Positions 39,651-49,295 of a DNA stretch of 64,000 nt are shown here, in pieces. Position 1 is the stretch's first letter. Every line of letters begins with the position of its first letter. The translations under genes were made by a program, and so were the position numbers. The notes under the pieces are model-generated. The model saw nothing but the letters and a program-made list of their open reading frames with translations. It was not told the origin of the DNA and ran no database searches. Origin of the DNA: Fluviispira multicolorata (GTDB lineage Bacteria; Bdellovibrionota_B; Oligoflexia; Silvanigrellales; Silvanigrellaceae); assembly GCF_009208585.1 (NCBI RefSeq), contig NZ_WFLN01000006.1, positions 310,001 through 374,000 on the forward strand, in the 5' to 3' direction.

Positions 39651-40697
39651 ATGAAATTACACAGTGAATTTAAATTTCCAAATGGCATTCAAGTTAAAAA
39701 TAGAATAGCTCTTGCGCCAATGACAAATAGTTAGAGCCTTAAGAATGGAGAGCTTGGTGAAAATGAGCTGCAGTGGTTAGTGAAACGTGCAAAGGGGGGA
39801 TTTGGAATCATAATCAACTGCGCTGTGCATGTCTGTCAGAGTGTTCAAGGATGGATAAATGAACTTGGAATATATGATGACTTACATTTACCTGGTCTGA
39901 AAAGACTTAGCGAAACTTTGAAAACATACGAAAATTTAAACATCATACAAATTTTTCATGGCGCCGCTCGTTCAGCAAGAGCACTGACTGGAAAGCAACC
40001 AATGAGCGCAAGTATATATAAAATTGATAACCAAAACTTTGAAGAACCAAGAGAAATGTCTCACAAAGACATCTCAGATATTTTAAATAAATTCGCTGCA
40101 GCAACAGAAAGTGCATATAAAGCAGGTTTTGATGGAGTCGAAATACATGAGGCAAATGGATATATTCTCACTCAATTTCTAAGCACTCAGTCTAATCTAA
40201 GGAAAACGAGTATTGTGGAAGCATTGAAAACAGAGCTTGTTTTGTTCGAGAAGTCATAAATGCGTGTCGAAAAAAAGTGCCTGATCATTTCCACATTGGT
40301 ATGAGACTCTCTCCAGAAAGCTCAGGAATTCAATCAGGTATAGATATTGATGAAACAATTCAAGTCGAAAAGTGGCTCAAAGAAGGCAACTGATTTTATC
40401 CATCTTTCAACAGCAAATGCATTAAAAAGACCAGATAAATATTCTCATATTAATAAATCTCTAATTAATATGTTTAGAGAATCTTTAGGCAGTGACTATC
40501 CAATATTCATAGCTGGATCAATAATCACTCCTAACCAAGCACAACAAGTATTAAGTGAAGGTGCAAGCTTTGTTGCATTGGGTGTTATTGCGATTTGCAA
40601 TGCGCATTGGGCAGAACTATCAAAAGATCCAAATTATAAACCAGTCTTACCACCATATGATTTTGAACAACTCTCAAAACAGAAAGTGAGCAAATAA
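39651..40697 (+). pseudogene. Decayed NADH:flavin oxidoreductase (old yellow enzyme family)
   Basis: The start is intact (AGGAGA then ATG 39651) and the protein begins as an OYE-type TIM barrel: FKFPNGIQVKNRIALAPMTN. TAG at 39732-39734 interrupts it, probably from CAG (Gln). The frame continues with GFGIIINCAVHV and GFDGVEIHEANGYILTQFLS. A frameshift near 40199-40207 moves into another frame (EYCGSIENRA, then HFHIGMRLSPESSGIQSG). A second frameshift near 40385-40390 restores the first frame (TDFIHLSTANAL, then IFIAGSIITPNQAQQVLSEG). One stop and two frameshifts make it inactive. It lies between parS sites and upstream of parB. Confidence 0.9.
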
Positions 40698-41097
40698 TTT
40701 TATGCGCAACTTAAAAACGTAAGAAACTTTTTAATCTGCACAGACAAACTACAAACTAACGGCTAATTATATATAAATATAATAAATTTCTTACATCATT
40801 CATATTTAGTACGATCTACCTGAAGTTAAAATAATCGAGATTCAATTTTTATGGCTTCTATACTTAAATATTGTATAAGAAACTATTGTTGCCAATTCGA
40901 CTACAACTAGGAAATTTTAACCTATTCAATCTATCCATAAGAGTTTTTTTTGTGTGAAAATTGATCTTGGTAATGTTTCACGTGAAACATTCGTTCTTAA
41001 ACTCATAACATTAATTGATTAATTTGAATTTAACAGAAAACTTGAATTTTTATATATTTTAGAATTAGTGTCTCAAACTGTGCTGAAGGAGCTCCTC
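40698..41097. other. Intergenic region upstream of parB carrying a parS site
   Basis: No gene was found in these 400 nt. The one recognisable element is parS site 3, about 110 nt before the parB start, where ParB binding could also repress its own gene. Confidence 0.5.
40974..40989. promoter_or_regulatory. parS: parS site 3
   Basis: The third perfect TGTTTCACGTGAAACA palindrome in the window lies in the parB upstream region. Confidence 0.95.
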
Positions 41098-42000
41098 ATG
41101 ACGCAACATATGAACCAAAGTGAAAACCCTCTTATTGAAAAACAAAGGCCTATGACGCTCAATCATCGTTACACCGATCAAGCAAAAAACTACTATCAAA
41201 ACCAAGTGATAGAATACATTTCAATTAATCTTCTTGCTCCAATGGAAAATCAACCGCGCTATACTTTTGAACAAGAAAGTCTGGAAGAACTTGCTCAAAG
41301 CATTCGAACCTATGGAATTCTTCAACCTCTCATTGTCTCATTAGAGAAAGATGGGCAAATTACAATTATCGCAGGTGAAAGAAGATGGAGAGCTGCAAAA
41401 ATTGCAGGGTTGGAATCAGTACCTTGTATTGTTCGTGAACTGCATGATCACTCTCGTCTAGAACTTGCACTTATCGAAAATATTCAAAGAGAGTCTTTGT
41501 CAGCACTTGAAGAAGCACATTCTTTAAAACAGCTTATAGAAGAGCACAATTACACGCAGGATGCCTTAGCAACACGAATTGGAAAAAGTAGAGCCACAGT
41601 TACAAACACAATACGACTTTTAACTTTACCAGAAAAAGTGCAAGACGATCTTCAAAATAAAACTATTTCTGCAGGGCATGCACGAGCATTATGCGCATTA
41701 AATAATGAAAAATTGCAAATAAAAGCACTCTCAATTATTGTTAAGAAAAAATTGTCCGTAAGACAAACTGAAGATTTAATTAAGAATTTAAAATCAGAAA
41801 AACATCAAAAAACTTTAATAGATTCCATCTCACCTGATTTACGCTACATATGCGATCAATTTAAAGGACACCTTGGAACAAAGGTAAAGATCACTGGTGA
41901 TACAAATAAAGGCAAAATTGAGATCAGTTATTATACCCTAGATGATTTAGAGCGTATTTCTGAGTTAATTCTAGGAAATTTGCTTTCACCAAGAAAATAA
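41098..42000 (+). CDS. parB: Chromosome-partitioning protein ParB
   Basis: ParB binds parS, spreads as a CTP-dependent clamp and works with ParA to separate chromosome origins. Visible parts are the ISINLLAPMENQPRYTFEQE entry, the CTP-binding motif AGERRWRAAK near residue 92, ENIQRESLSALEEA near 126, and a helix-turn-helix near 150-175 (YTQDALATRIGKSRATVTN). A C-terminal dimerisation region follows. I chose ATG 41098, which has AAGGAG 6 nt upstream; a GTG at 41068 is also open. The length of 300 residues is typical. parA, which normally lies immediately upstream, is not in the window. Confidence 0.93.
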   Translation: MTQHMNQSENPLIEKQRPMTLNHRYTDQAKNYYQNQVIEYISINLLAPMENQPRYTFEQESLEELAQSIRTYGILQPLIVSLEKDGQITIIAGERRWRAAKIAGLESVPCIVRELHDHSRLELALIENIQRESLSALEEAHSLKQLIEEHNYTQDALATRIGKSRATVTNTIRLLTLPEKVQDDLQNKTISAGHARALCALNNEKLQIKALSIIVKKKLSVRQTEDLIKNLKSEKHQKTLIDSISPDLRYICDQFKGHLGTKVKITGDTNKGKIEISYYTLDDLERISELILGNLLSPRK

Positions 42001-42203
42001 AATTTTCAATTGTTTACTTATTAAAAAATTTCTAAAAAATTAATTTGCAGAAAAAATTTTATATTCGAAAAAAATGCTGTTACTTTAAAATTAAATTTTA
42101 ACACCCATGCCACAAAAGAGAAAATAAATAATTAAATTAATTAACATATATTTTACTATAATTATTTATTTTTCTTAATTAATATTCTGATTTGTTACTT
42201 TAA

Positions 42204-43535
42204 TTACAACAAACTAGCTGCTATTGTTGCAAGTGCAGATCTCTCTCCTTTAACTAAAGAAACATGCCCAGCAATTGCTTCCTGCTTCATCCTTTCAACA
42301 ACATACGTCAAACCATTCGATGCAGCATCAACATAAGGATTATCAATTTGGTAAGGATCTCCCGTTAAAATTATCTTCGTATTTTCTCCTGCACGCGTAA
42401 GAATAGTTTTTATTTCATGAGGAGTTAAATTTTGTGCTTCATCAACAATAAAGTACTGATTTGGAATGGATCGTCCTCGAATATATGTTAAAGGTTCTAC
42501 TTCAAGAATCCCTTGATTTATAAGTTCATGATAACTTTGCGACAATCTTTTTTGTCTACCTTGAGCAACTCCTCCAAGAAGAAGTTCTAAATTATCGAAG
42601 ATAGGTTGCATCCATGGATTTAATTTTTCTTCTAAAGTACCAGGTAAATATCCAACGTCACGTCCCAACGGAAAAATTGGTCTGCTTACAAGTAATTTTT
42701 GATATTTGGATTCATCTGTAGTTTTTTCTAGGCCTGCAGCTATAGCTAACAGTGTTTTACCAGTACCAGCCGTTCCAACTAAAGTAATAAGTTTAACATC
42801 ATCATCGAGTAATAAATCTAATGCAAAGCTTTGTTCCAAATTTCGTGGATAAATTCCCCAAACAAAATCTTTTCCACCTAGATTTAAATTTTTTAAATTA
42901 CCTGTAACATGATCGTATTTTCCATAAACAAATTGCAATGAGTCTCTATTATCTCTTAAAATTACATATTGATTTGGCATCAATTCATAATCCTCAAGTG
43001 AAACTGTGCCTGATGACAAATATTTTTTTAAAATTTCTGCATCAACTTCAAATTCAACAATCCCTGTGTACAATTCCTCAATATTAACTTTATCTGCTTC
43101 AAAATCTGAAACATTAATTCCCAATGCATCTGCTTTGATTCTTAAGTTAGAATCTTTTGTGATTAATATAACAGCCATATTCGGAGTCTGACGTTTTAAA
43201 ATAAGAGCAACACTTAATATTAAATTATCTGGCTTTCTTTCAAAATGAGCAGGGAGTAAAGCCATATCTGACTCCAAAACAACATACACACGTCCACTGT
43301 CTTTCTTATCAGTGAAAAGCGGAATACCGTTACTTAATGATCCCTTTTCTCTAAGATCATCTAATATTCTTGAAAATTGTCTTGCATTTCTTCCCGTTTC
43401 ACTCAAACCTTTTTTAAATGTGTCCAATTCTTCAATCACAGAGATTGGGATATAAACATCATTATCTTCAAAGGAGAAAATGGCGCTTGGATTGGAGAGC
43501 AATACATTTGTGTCAAGAACAAATTTCTTTTTCAA
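42204..43535 (-). CDS. PIN-PhoH family ATPase (YlaK/PhoH2-like)
   Basis: The N-terminal PIN domain (residues 1-130) begins KKKFVLDTNVLLSNPSAIF with acidic residues D and E at the expected nuclease positions (VIEELD). The C-terminal PhoH ATPase has Walker A GTAGTGKT near residue 254 and Walker B YFIVDEAQNLTPHEIKTIL, then ILTGDPYQIDNPYVD. PIN-PhoH proteins act as ATP-driven RNA-unwinding ribonucleases in studied cases. I chose TTG 43535, with AAGGGG 7 nt upstream, because it starts exactly at the PIN domain; the frame is open to 43568. It diverges from prkA and converges on parB. Confidence 0.88.
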   Translation of the reverse strand: MKKKFVLDTNVLLSNPSAIFSFEDNDVYIPISVIEELDTFKKGLSETGRNARQFSRILDDLREKGSLSNGIPLFTDKKDSGRVYVVLESDMALLPAHFERKPDNLILSVALILKRQTPNMAVILITKDSNLRIKADALGINVSDFEADKVNIEELYTGIVEFEVDAEILKKYLSSGTVSLEDYELMPNQYVILRDNRDSLQFVYGKYDHVTGNLKNLNLGGKDFVWGIYPRNLEQSFALDLLLDDDVKLITLVGTAGTGKTLLAIAAGLEKTTDESKYQKLLVSRPIFPLGRDVGYLPGTLEEKLNPWMQPIFDNLELLLGGVAQGRQKRLSQSYHELINQGILEVEPLTYIRGRSIPNQYFIVDEAQNLTPHEIKTILTRAGENTKIILTGDPYQIDNPYVDAASNGLTYVVERMKQEAIAGHVSLVKGERSALATIAASLL

Positions 43536-43681
43536 CCCCGTACCCCTTCTGCAAATAATCCGACCCAAAGAGGGATCGGTCTCTTACAAGAAATCAAATC
43601 TTCCTCTATCATTCCATGAGAACGTTTTGAGGTTAACAGAGTCAAGCATTTTTTTTTAGGGCAACGGCAGGAGGAAAAGAA

Positions 43682-45934
43682 ATGGCGACAATGCATTCCA
43701 AAGAGCTACTCAGTTCTGTATCCGATAGCGTACGTCGGGAATTTAAAGAACAAAAATATATTTTATCTTATGATGAATTTCTTGATATTTTTAGCAATGA
43801 GCCCAAAAGACTTATAAGAAATTCAGCTGAATATATGCTTGATATGTTTAAATTTTTTGGAGTAAGCGAAATTAAGCATGGATTTAATCATACCAAAAGA
43901 CATTTTAAACTTTTTGAAAGGGTGCGTGGCAAAAATAAACCTGCCATCGTTGGCCAAGAAGAAGCTCATGAAAGTATTTACAGAGTTCTAGAACAATTTG
44001 TCCGTCAGGGAAAAATTGATAAATTAGTCTTATTACATGGGCCAAATGGCTCAAGCAAATCATCCACTGCGGAATCCTTAGCAAATGGACTCGAAGAATA
44101 TTCAAAAACTGAAGAAGGTGTCGTTTATAAATTCAATTGGATATTTCCTTCAGACAAAATTGGTTATGAGGGTCTTGGAGATGCTTTAAATAAACATATT
44201 GGATTTGGTGATAATAATCCAAGTAGAAATGGAAATAAAAGCTTTGCACATTTAGAAGATGACGAAATTATGTGCAAAATTGTTAGTGAAATGAAAGAAA
44301 ATCCAATTTTTATTTTACCTAAAAAAGAACGTGTAGAATATTTTAAGAAAGTAATTGGGAAAAACTTAACCCATGATGAAATACCAAGCTACCTTGAAGA
44401 AGGAGCACTAGGCGCAAAAAGTAAAAAAATATTTGATTCACTTCTTGTTGCGTATAAAGGAGATCTCGAAAAAGTTTTAAGACATGTTCAAGTCGAAAGG
44501 TTTTTTTACAGCAGTCGCTATCGCGAGGGCATTGCATCGGTTGAACCACAAATGGCTATCGATGCACAAGATAGACAAATAACCATGGAACGGAATATGC
44601 AAAATATTCCCCCTGCCCTACAAAATATTAGGCTTTACGAACCTCAAGGTGAATTGATTGATGCAAATAGAGGATTTATTGAATTTGCGGATTTATTAAA
44701 ACGACCACTTGATGCATTTAAGTATTTACTTTCTACAATTGAAAAAATGAATATTAATCTCTCAAGCGGAATTGCTGATCTTGACTTAGTCATGATGGCC
44801 AGCGCAAATGAAAAACATTTAGATGCATTTAAAAACTCACCAGATTGGCCTTCATTTAAAGGGAGATTCGAGCTTGTGCGTGTTCCATATCTTTTATCTG
44901 CTCGACTCGAACAAAAGATTTATGAAGAAGACATAAAAATAATTGAAAAAACTAAAAAAATTGGTCCTCATTCACTTAATCTTCTTGCCCGCTGGGCAGT
45001 GTTAACTCGATTGAGGCAACCAGATCCTGATTATTATGATCCAGGAATAAGAAATTTAATTGCCCGTCTTGATCCCTATGATAAACAGGCACTTTATGAT
45101 GGAAATGAGCCTTCTAATGCATTTACTGAAACAGAAAAAGGTTTATTAAAAAAACATGTGGAAGATATTTTAAAAGAAAGTCAAAGTTCTGTTGCATATG
45201 AAGGTCGATTTGGAGCGAGTCCTCGAGAGATGAAAATGTTACTTTATTTTGCTGCACAAAATGAAAGACATGATTCTCTCTCAACAATTGCTCTTTTTGA
45301 TGAAGTTGAAAAATTAACTCGCGATAGAACTATATATGATTATCTTCAATTTGAACCACGTGGAGGTTATCATGATTACCGTGAATTTATTAAATATATT
45401 AAATCTCAATATGCTCAATTTTTTCATAGAGAGTTTTTATCTGCCTTAAATTTATATGATGAAGAACAATATATAAAAGCACTGCAAAGGTATATGAAAA
45501 ATGTTACTTCATATTTAAAAAAAGAAAAAATGCAGAATGATATAACAGGCAGACAAGAAGATGCTAACGAAAATATTATGGAAGAAATGGAATCTCTAAT
45601 GGGTACGACTGGAAACAAGAGAGAAATTAGAGAAAGACTAGTTGGAAAAATTGCCTCTTGGCGTGTAGAAAGGCCAAGTGAAGAACTTAACTTCGCAAAA
45701 GTTTTTGAACAAGAATTAGCAACTATTGCAAAACGAATTTATGAGAGTAAGGAAGAAGAAATTAAAAAAATTAAATCATCTATGATGATGAATGGCAGTG
45801 AAGATTATAAAAATCTTCCTAAAAATGTTTTAGAAACCTGTGAAAATACATTTGCAAATTTAGAAGAAAAGTTTCATTATACTAGAAAAAATGCTTGGGA
45901 GAGTTTAATTTTTTTAAACTCAATAAAAAAATAA
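43682..45934 (+). CDS. prkA: PrkA-family serine protein kinase (AAA+ type)
   Basis: PrkA/YeaG proteins combine an AAA+ ATPase with a C-terminal kinase-like domain and act in stress and stationary-phase responses. Here the AAA+ part has VGQEEAHESIYRVLE, Walker A LLHGPNGSSKSSTAESLANG near residue 120, and later LLKRPLDAFKYLL and LVMMASANEKHLDAF. The C-terminal region contains RFGASPREMKMLLYFAAQN, conserved in PrkA. At 750 residues it is longer than the common 640, with extra sequence after about 600. The start has AGGAGG. The usual partners yeaH and spoVR are not next to it. Confidence 0.85.
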   Translation: MATMHSKELLSSVSDSVRREFKEQKYILSYDEFLDIFSNEPKRLIRNSAEYMLDMFKFFGVSEIKHGFNHTKRHFKLFERVRGKNKPAIVGQEEAHESIYRVLEQFVRQGKIDKLVLLHGPNGSSKSSTAESLANGLEEYSKTEEGVVYKFNWIFPSDKIGYEGLGDALNKHIGFGDNNPSRNGNKSFAHLEDDEIMCKIVSEMKENPIFILPKKERVEYFKKVIGKNLTHDEIPSYLEEGALGAKSKKIFDSLLVAYKGDLEKVLRHVQVERFFYSSRYREGIASVEPQMAIDAQDRQITMERNMQNIPPALQNIRLYEPQGELIDANRGFIEFADLLKRPLDAFKYLLSTIEKMNINLSSGIADLDLVMMASANEKHLDAFKNSPDWPSFKGRFELVRVPYLLSARLEQKIYEEDIKIIEKTKKIGPHSLNLLARWAVLTRLRQPDPDYYDPGIRNLIARLDPYDKQALYDGNEPSNAFTETEKGLLKKHVEDILKESQSSVAYEGRFGASPREMKMLLYFAAQNERHDSLSTIALFDEVEKLTRDRTIYDYLQFEPRGGYHDYREFIKYIKSQYAQFFHREFLSALNLYDEEQYIKALQRYMKNVTSYLKKEKMQNDITGRQEDANENIMEEMESLMGTTGNKREIRERLVGKIASWRVERPSEELNFAKVFEQELATIAKRIYESKEEEIKKIKSSMMMNGSEDYKNLPKNVLETCENTFANLEEKFHYTRKNAWESLIFLNSIKK

Positions 45935-46413
45935 CTCTAAAGATATTTTTTTATTCACAATCATGAACTTGACTTGGAGAGTATTTCTCCCAATCATAAT
46001 GAAAAATCTTAAAAAATTTACATATAAAAATAAAGTTATGTTAGACAGCACTAATGAAATATAAAAGACTATCACTCAAATAATATTTCATACGTACTAA
46101 TGCGTAGAATTTAATGCTAAAGACATTTTTTCCGAAAATAATTTTTAACTACTTAATATATATATATATATATTTATTACTTCTACAATATAAATAGTTA
46201 TGAGAAAGTTTAATCTGATTTCATTAAATTTCAATTAAAATCTATTATGTAATGCATGAAAAAGTTAAAAAATCCATAAAATACGAAAGTCATAGCGAGT
46301 GTTTAAATTTATTAATATATTTTAGTGGAAAATAATATTTCTTTCGTATATAAATTTTTTTCTGATAACATGTATTGCTAATTCTCCAATGAAAAGCAGG
46401 AGCCAAATTTCAT
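45935..46413. other. Gene-free AT-rich gap with (AT)9 tract
   Basis: No gene was seen in 479 nt between prkA and the SET-domain gene. The one feature is a dinucleotide run at 46156-46173, (AT)9. The second half presumably carries the promoter of the SET-domain gene; AGGAG lies 11 nt before that start. Confidence 0.5.
46156..46173. repeat. (AT)9 dinucleotide repeat
   Basis: This is a perfect 18-bp AT repeat in noncoding DNA. It can melt or slip readily, but in AT-rich sequence it may have no function. Confidence 0.7.
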
Positions 46414-46911
46414 ATGCACATCACGCAAAAATCACTTCACAAAAAACAAGATGAAATATTATTGCATTTAGGACTCGATAATTTTGAAGTTAAAGAGTCA
46501 CAAATTCATGGACTTGGTTTATATTCAAAAAAATATTTTGCAAAAAATACTGAACTTGGCCCATCTCTAATACATAAATCAGTTGAGCTACCGTATATTC
46601 GATATTTAGGCTCCCAATATGACCCAGATTTAAAGTGGGAATACTCACAAACCACTGCAACAAGATTTATCAATCACAATAATAAACCAAATTTAAAAAT
46701 TTATAAACAAGAACCAGATATCGGTATAATTTATGCGAAATGTCTTATTGATATTTTTCCAGGAGATGAATTAACATTAGATTATAAAGAAACTGCTTTA
46801 ATTGCTGAAGACTTCACAGACAAAAATGTTGTTGAATATTATTGCAAAATTTTAGAAATGTCGCTTGATGAGTTATATAGTTTTCTAAAACTACATAATA
46901 AAGCATTTTAA
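46414..46911 (+). CDS. SET-domain protein
   Basis: The 165-residue protein is almost entirely a SET domain, the fold of protein lysine methyltransferases. Conserved pieces in order are KESQIHGLGLYSKKYFAKNT (first strand and GxG turn), TRFINHNNKPNLKIY (matching the NHxxxPN SAM-binding knot) and IFPGDELTLDYKE (matching GEELTxDY with the catalytic Tyr). There is no pre-SET, post-SET zinc cluster or signal peptide. SET proteins are mainly eukaryotic; bacterial ones include secreted effectors that modify host chromatin and others of unknown role. The gene stands alone in a long AT-rich gap, so horizontal acquisition is possible. The target is unknown. Confidence 0.8.
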   Translation: MHITQKSLHKKQDEILLHLGLDNFEVKESQIHGLGLYSKKYFAKNTELGPSLIHKSVELPYIRYLGSQYDPDLKWEYSQTTATRFINHNNKPNLKIYKQEPDIGIIYAKCLIDIFPGDELTLDYKETALIAEDFTDKNVVEYYCKILEMSLDELYSFLKLHNKAF

Positions 46912-46927
46912 CAAATAGACTTTTTAT

Positions 46928-47392
46928 CTAAGAATTTTTCCTATTTTTATAAACGGTAAAATCAGTCACTTTTTTAGTGTATTTTCCAGAAAAATATGGT
47001 GATGAAATAAGAAAATCTGCGGAAGAGCGATTACAAGCAAGTGGCACATTCCAAACAACAGCAACTCTTAATAAGGCGCGCACATCAGGATCGTGTGGTT
47101 GAGCAGCAAGAGGATCCCAGAAAAAAAGAACGAGATCGAGTTTTCCATCAGCGATATATGCTCCAGCTTGCATATCCCCGCCTAATGGACCACTTTCAAA
47201 ACACGTTACCTTAAGACCTGTTTCTCTTTCTAATAACTTCCCTGTTGTTCCTGTAGCAAAAAGTTTGTGCTTCGATAATTCATCGCGGTATTTAACAGCC
47301 CATTCTAATAATTCTCTTTTTTTATTATCATGAGCAATAAGAACAATTTTTTTTCTCTCAGGTAAATTTACTTCTTTAAAATGAGAGTGCAT
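46928..47392 (-). CDS. mgsA: Methylglyoxal synthase
   Basis: MgsA converts dihydroxyacetone phosphate to methylglyoxal, a bypass that relieves sugar-phosphate build-up. Motifs are IVLIAHDNKKRELLEWA, LFATGTTGKLLE, SGPLGGDMQAGAYIADG with the catalytic Asp, FFWDPLAAQPHDPDVRALLR and VPLACNRSSADFL. The 154-residue length is normal. It is 22 nt downstream of glmS on the same strand, so it is likely the last gene of a glmU-like/glmS/mgsA operon. That would place a phosphate-sugar overflow enzyme with amino-sugar synthesis. Confidence 0.93.
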   Translation of the reverse strand: MHSHFKEVNLPERKKIVLIAHDNKKRELLEWAVKYRDELSKHKLFATGTTGKLLERETGLKVTCFESGPLGGDMQAGAYIADGKLDLVLFFWDPLAAQPHDPDVRALLRVAVVWNVPLACNRSSADFLISSPYFSGKYTKKVTDFTVYKNRKNS

Positions 47393-47414
47393 ATTGCTTC
47401 CTTATTTTTATGTT

Positions 47415-49265
47415 TTATTCCACTGTAACACTCTTTGCTAAATTTCTTGGTTGATCAACATCAGTACCTTTTTTAACAGCAATCCAATAAGACAATAAAT
47501 GCATAGGCACAGCGGTTAAAAATGGAAGAATAATTTCTGAGCATTCAACTACACCAATAAACTCATCAGAAATACTTTTTAAATCTTCATCTCCTTCTGT
47601 CCCAACAGAAAGTATTTTACCACCCCGTGCACGTATTTCTTCTATATTACTAATTGTTTTTTCATAATAACTGTCTTTTGGAGCTAAACAAACAACCCAA
47701 AGATTTTCATCTATAAGAGCAATAGGACCGTGCTTTAACTCACCGGCAGCATATCCTTCGGCGTGAATATATGAGAGTTCTTTAAGTTTTAAAGCGCCTT
47801 CCATAGCAACAAACCACTGTTGTCCTCGTCCAATAAATAAAATACTCGATGCTTTATAGAATTTCTTAGATATTTTTTCAATATAGCTTGAAAGAGTCAA
47901 TGTTTTTTCAAGTAAACTTGGAACTTTAACAAGTTCATCAATACATTCTGTTATTTTTTCAGAAGAGAGTTTCTTTTGCTCTTGAGCAAGTGCTAATCCT
48001 AATATTATGAGCGAACTCACCTGTGCCGAAAAAGCCTTGGTACTTGCAACACCAACTTCTGGCCCTGCATATATTAAACTTTCATCGTGGCAATTGTGCG
48101 CAATTGTGCTCCCAGGAACATTTACAATCGCTAAAGTCTGCGCTCCATTTTCTTTTGAAAATTTTATTGCTTGCAATGTGTCAATGGTCTCTCCACTTTG
48201 CGAAACAGCGATACTTAATGTTCTTGAATTTACTGTTGAAGTCCGATAGCGACTTTCACTTGCGAGTTCAACTTCAACGGGAATTTTAGTAAATTTTTCT
48301 ATAAAGTAACGAGCCAACGAACCTGCATAAAAACTTGTACCACATGCAATGATTTGAATTCTGTCAATTTCTTTTAAGTTAATATTAGAAATACCATAAT
48401 TATCAATATTTATTTTACCTAATTCAAGATCTAAGCGTCCATTTATTGTCTGAGCCACAGCCTGTGGCTGCTCGTGAATTTCTTTTAGCATATAATGATC
48501 GTAACCATTTTTATCGAGCATTGCAGTCGACCAAGATATTTGAATTGGTTTTCTTTCAATTTCATTTCCAGAAAAATCTGTCAAAATAATTTTATCGGAC
48601 TTTAAAAATGCTATTTCTTTATCTTCCATTATTATAATGGAACGAGTGTGCTCAACAAGTGCGGTTATTCCAGATGCCATATAATTTTCATTTTTACCCA
48701 GTCCAAGAACAACAGGAGACCCATATTTTACGACATATAACGTGTCAGACACATCGGTACACATAATACCAAAAGCAAATGCACCATGAATTTGAGAAAC
48801 TAAAGAAAAAATAGCTTTTTTCATTCTCTCAAAATTATTTTTTTCTTGTGAGAGTTGCTTATATTCATAATTTAATAAATGAGCAGCAACCTCCGTGTCT
48901 GTTTCACTTTGAAACTCATAGCCCTTTTTAATTAAAAAAGTTTTTAATGGTTTATAATTTTCAATAATTCCATTGTGCAATAAGATAATATTTTCTGAAC
49001 GATGTGGATGCGCATTGTTTTCAGTCGGCTTACCATGAGTTGCCCAACGTGTATGCCCAATTCCAATCTTGGTATTTTCAGGAAGTTTAGAAAGTTTTTT
49101 TTGTAAATTATTTAACTTTCCTTCAGCTCTTTGTATAAACACTCCATCTGAATTCATCATTGCAATACCAGCTGAATCATAACCTCTATACTCGAGGCGT
49201 TTTAGCCCATTGTAGAAAAATTCAGGGGTTGCATTTGTTCCAATGTATCCAATAACACCACACAT
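47415..49265 (-). CDS. glmS: Glucosamine-6-phosphate synthase (glutamine, isomerising)
   Basis: GlmS makes glucosamine-6-phosphate from fructose-6-phosphate and glutamine, the entry to UDP-GlcNAc for peptidoglycan and LPS. The N-terminal amidotransferase begins MCGVIGYIGTNATPEF with Cys2 as nucleophile and has GHTRWATHGKPTENNAHPH. Two SIS domains follow (IIACGTSFYAGSLARYF, VSQSGETIDTLQAI, FIGRGQQWFVAMEGALKLKE), ending in DVDQPRNLAKSVTVE. The 616-residue length is normal. AGAGG precedes the ATG. No glmS ribozyme was recognised in the short upstream gap. Confidence 0.97.
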   Translation of the reverse strand: MCGVIGYIGTNATPEFFYNGLKRLEYRGYDSAGIAMMNSDGVFIQRAEGKLNNLQKKLSKLPENTKIGIGHTRWATHGKPTENNAHPHRSENIILLHNGIIENYKPLKTFLIKKGYEFQSETDTEVAAHLLNYEYKQLSQEKNNFERMKKAIFSLVSQIHGAFAFGIMCTDVSDTLYVVKYGSPVVLGLGKNENYMASGITALVEHTRSIIIMEDKEIAFLKSDKIILTDFSGNEIERKPIQISWSTAMLDKNGYDHYMLKEIHEQPQAVAQTINGRLDLELGKINIDNYGISNINLKEIDRIQIIACGTSFYAGSLARYFIEKFTKIPVEVELASESRYRTSTVNSRTLSIAVSQSGETIDTLQAIKFSKENGAQTLAIVNVPGSTIAHNCHDESLIYAGPEVGVASTKAFSAQVSSLIILGLALAQEQKKLSSEKITECIDELVKVPSLLEKTLTLSSYIEKISKKFYKASSILFIGRGQQWFVAMEGALKLKELSYIHAEGYAAGELKHGPIALIDENLWVVCLAPKDSYYEKTISNIEEIRARGGKILSVGTEGDEDLKSISDEFIGVVECSEIILPFLTAVPMHLLSYWIAVKKGTDVDQPRNLAKSVTVE

Positions 49266-49295
49266 ACTAAACCTCTTTTATAATAAATTTATTTT

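Noticed and set aside
46156..46173. (AT)9 run as part of a CRISPR or mobile element
   Set aside because: A simple dinucleotide run with no spacers, direct repeats or inverted ends; no CRISPR array was found anywhere in the window.
49266..49295. glmS ribozyme upstream of glmS
   Set aside because: The gap is only 30 nt and has no recognisable ribozyme core; the element is known mainly from Firmicutes.
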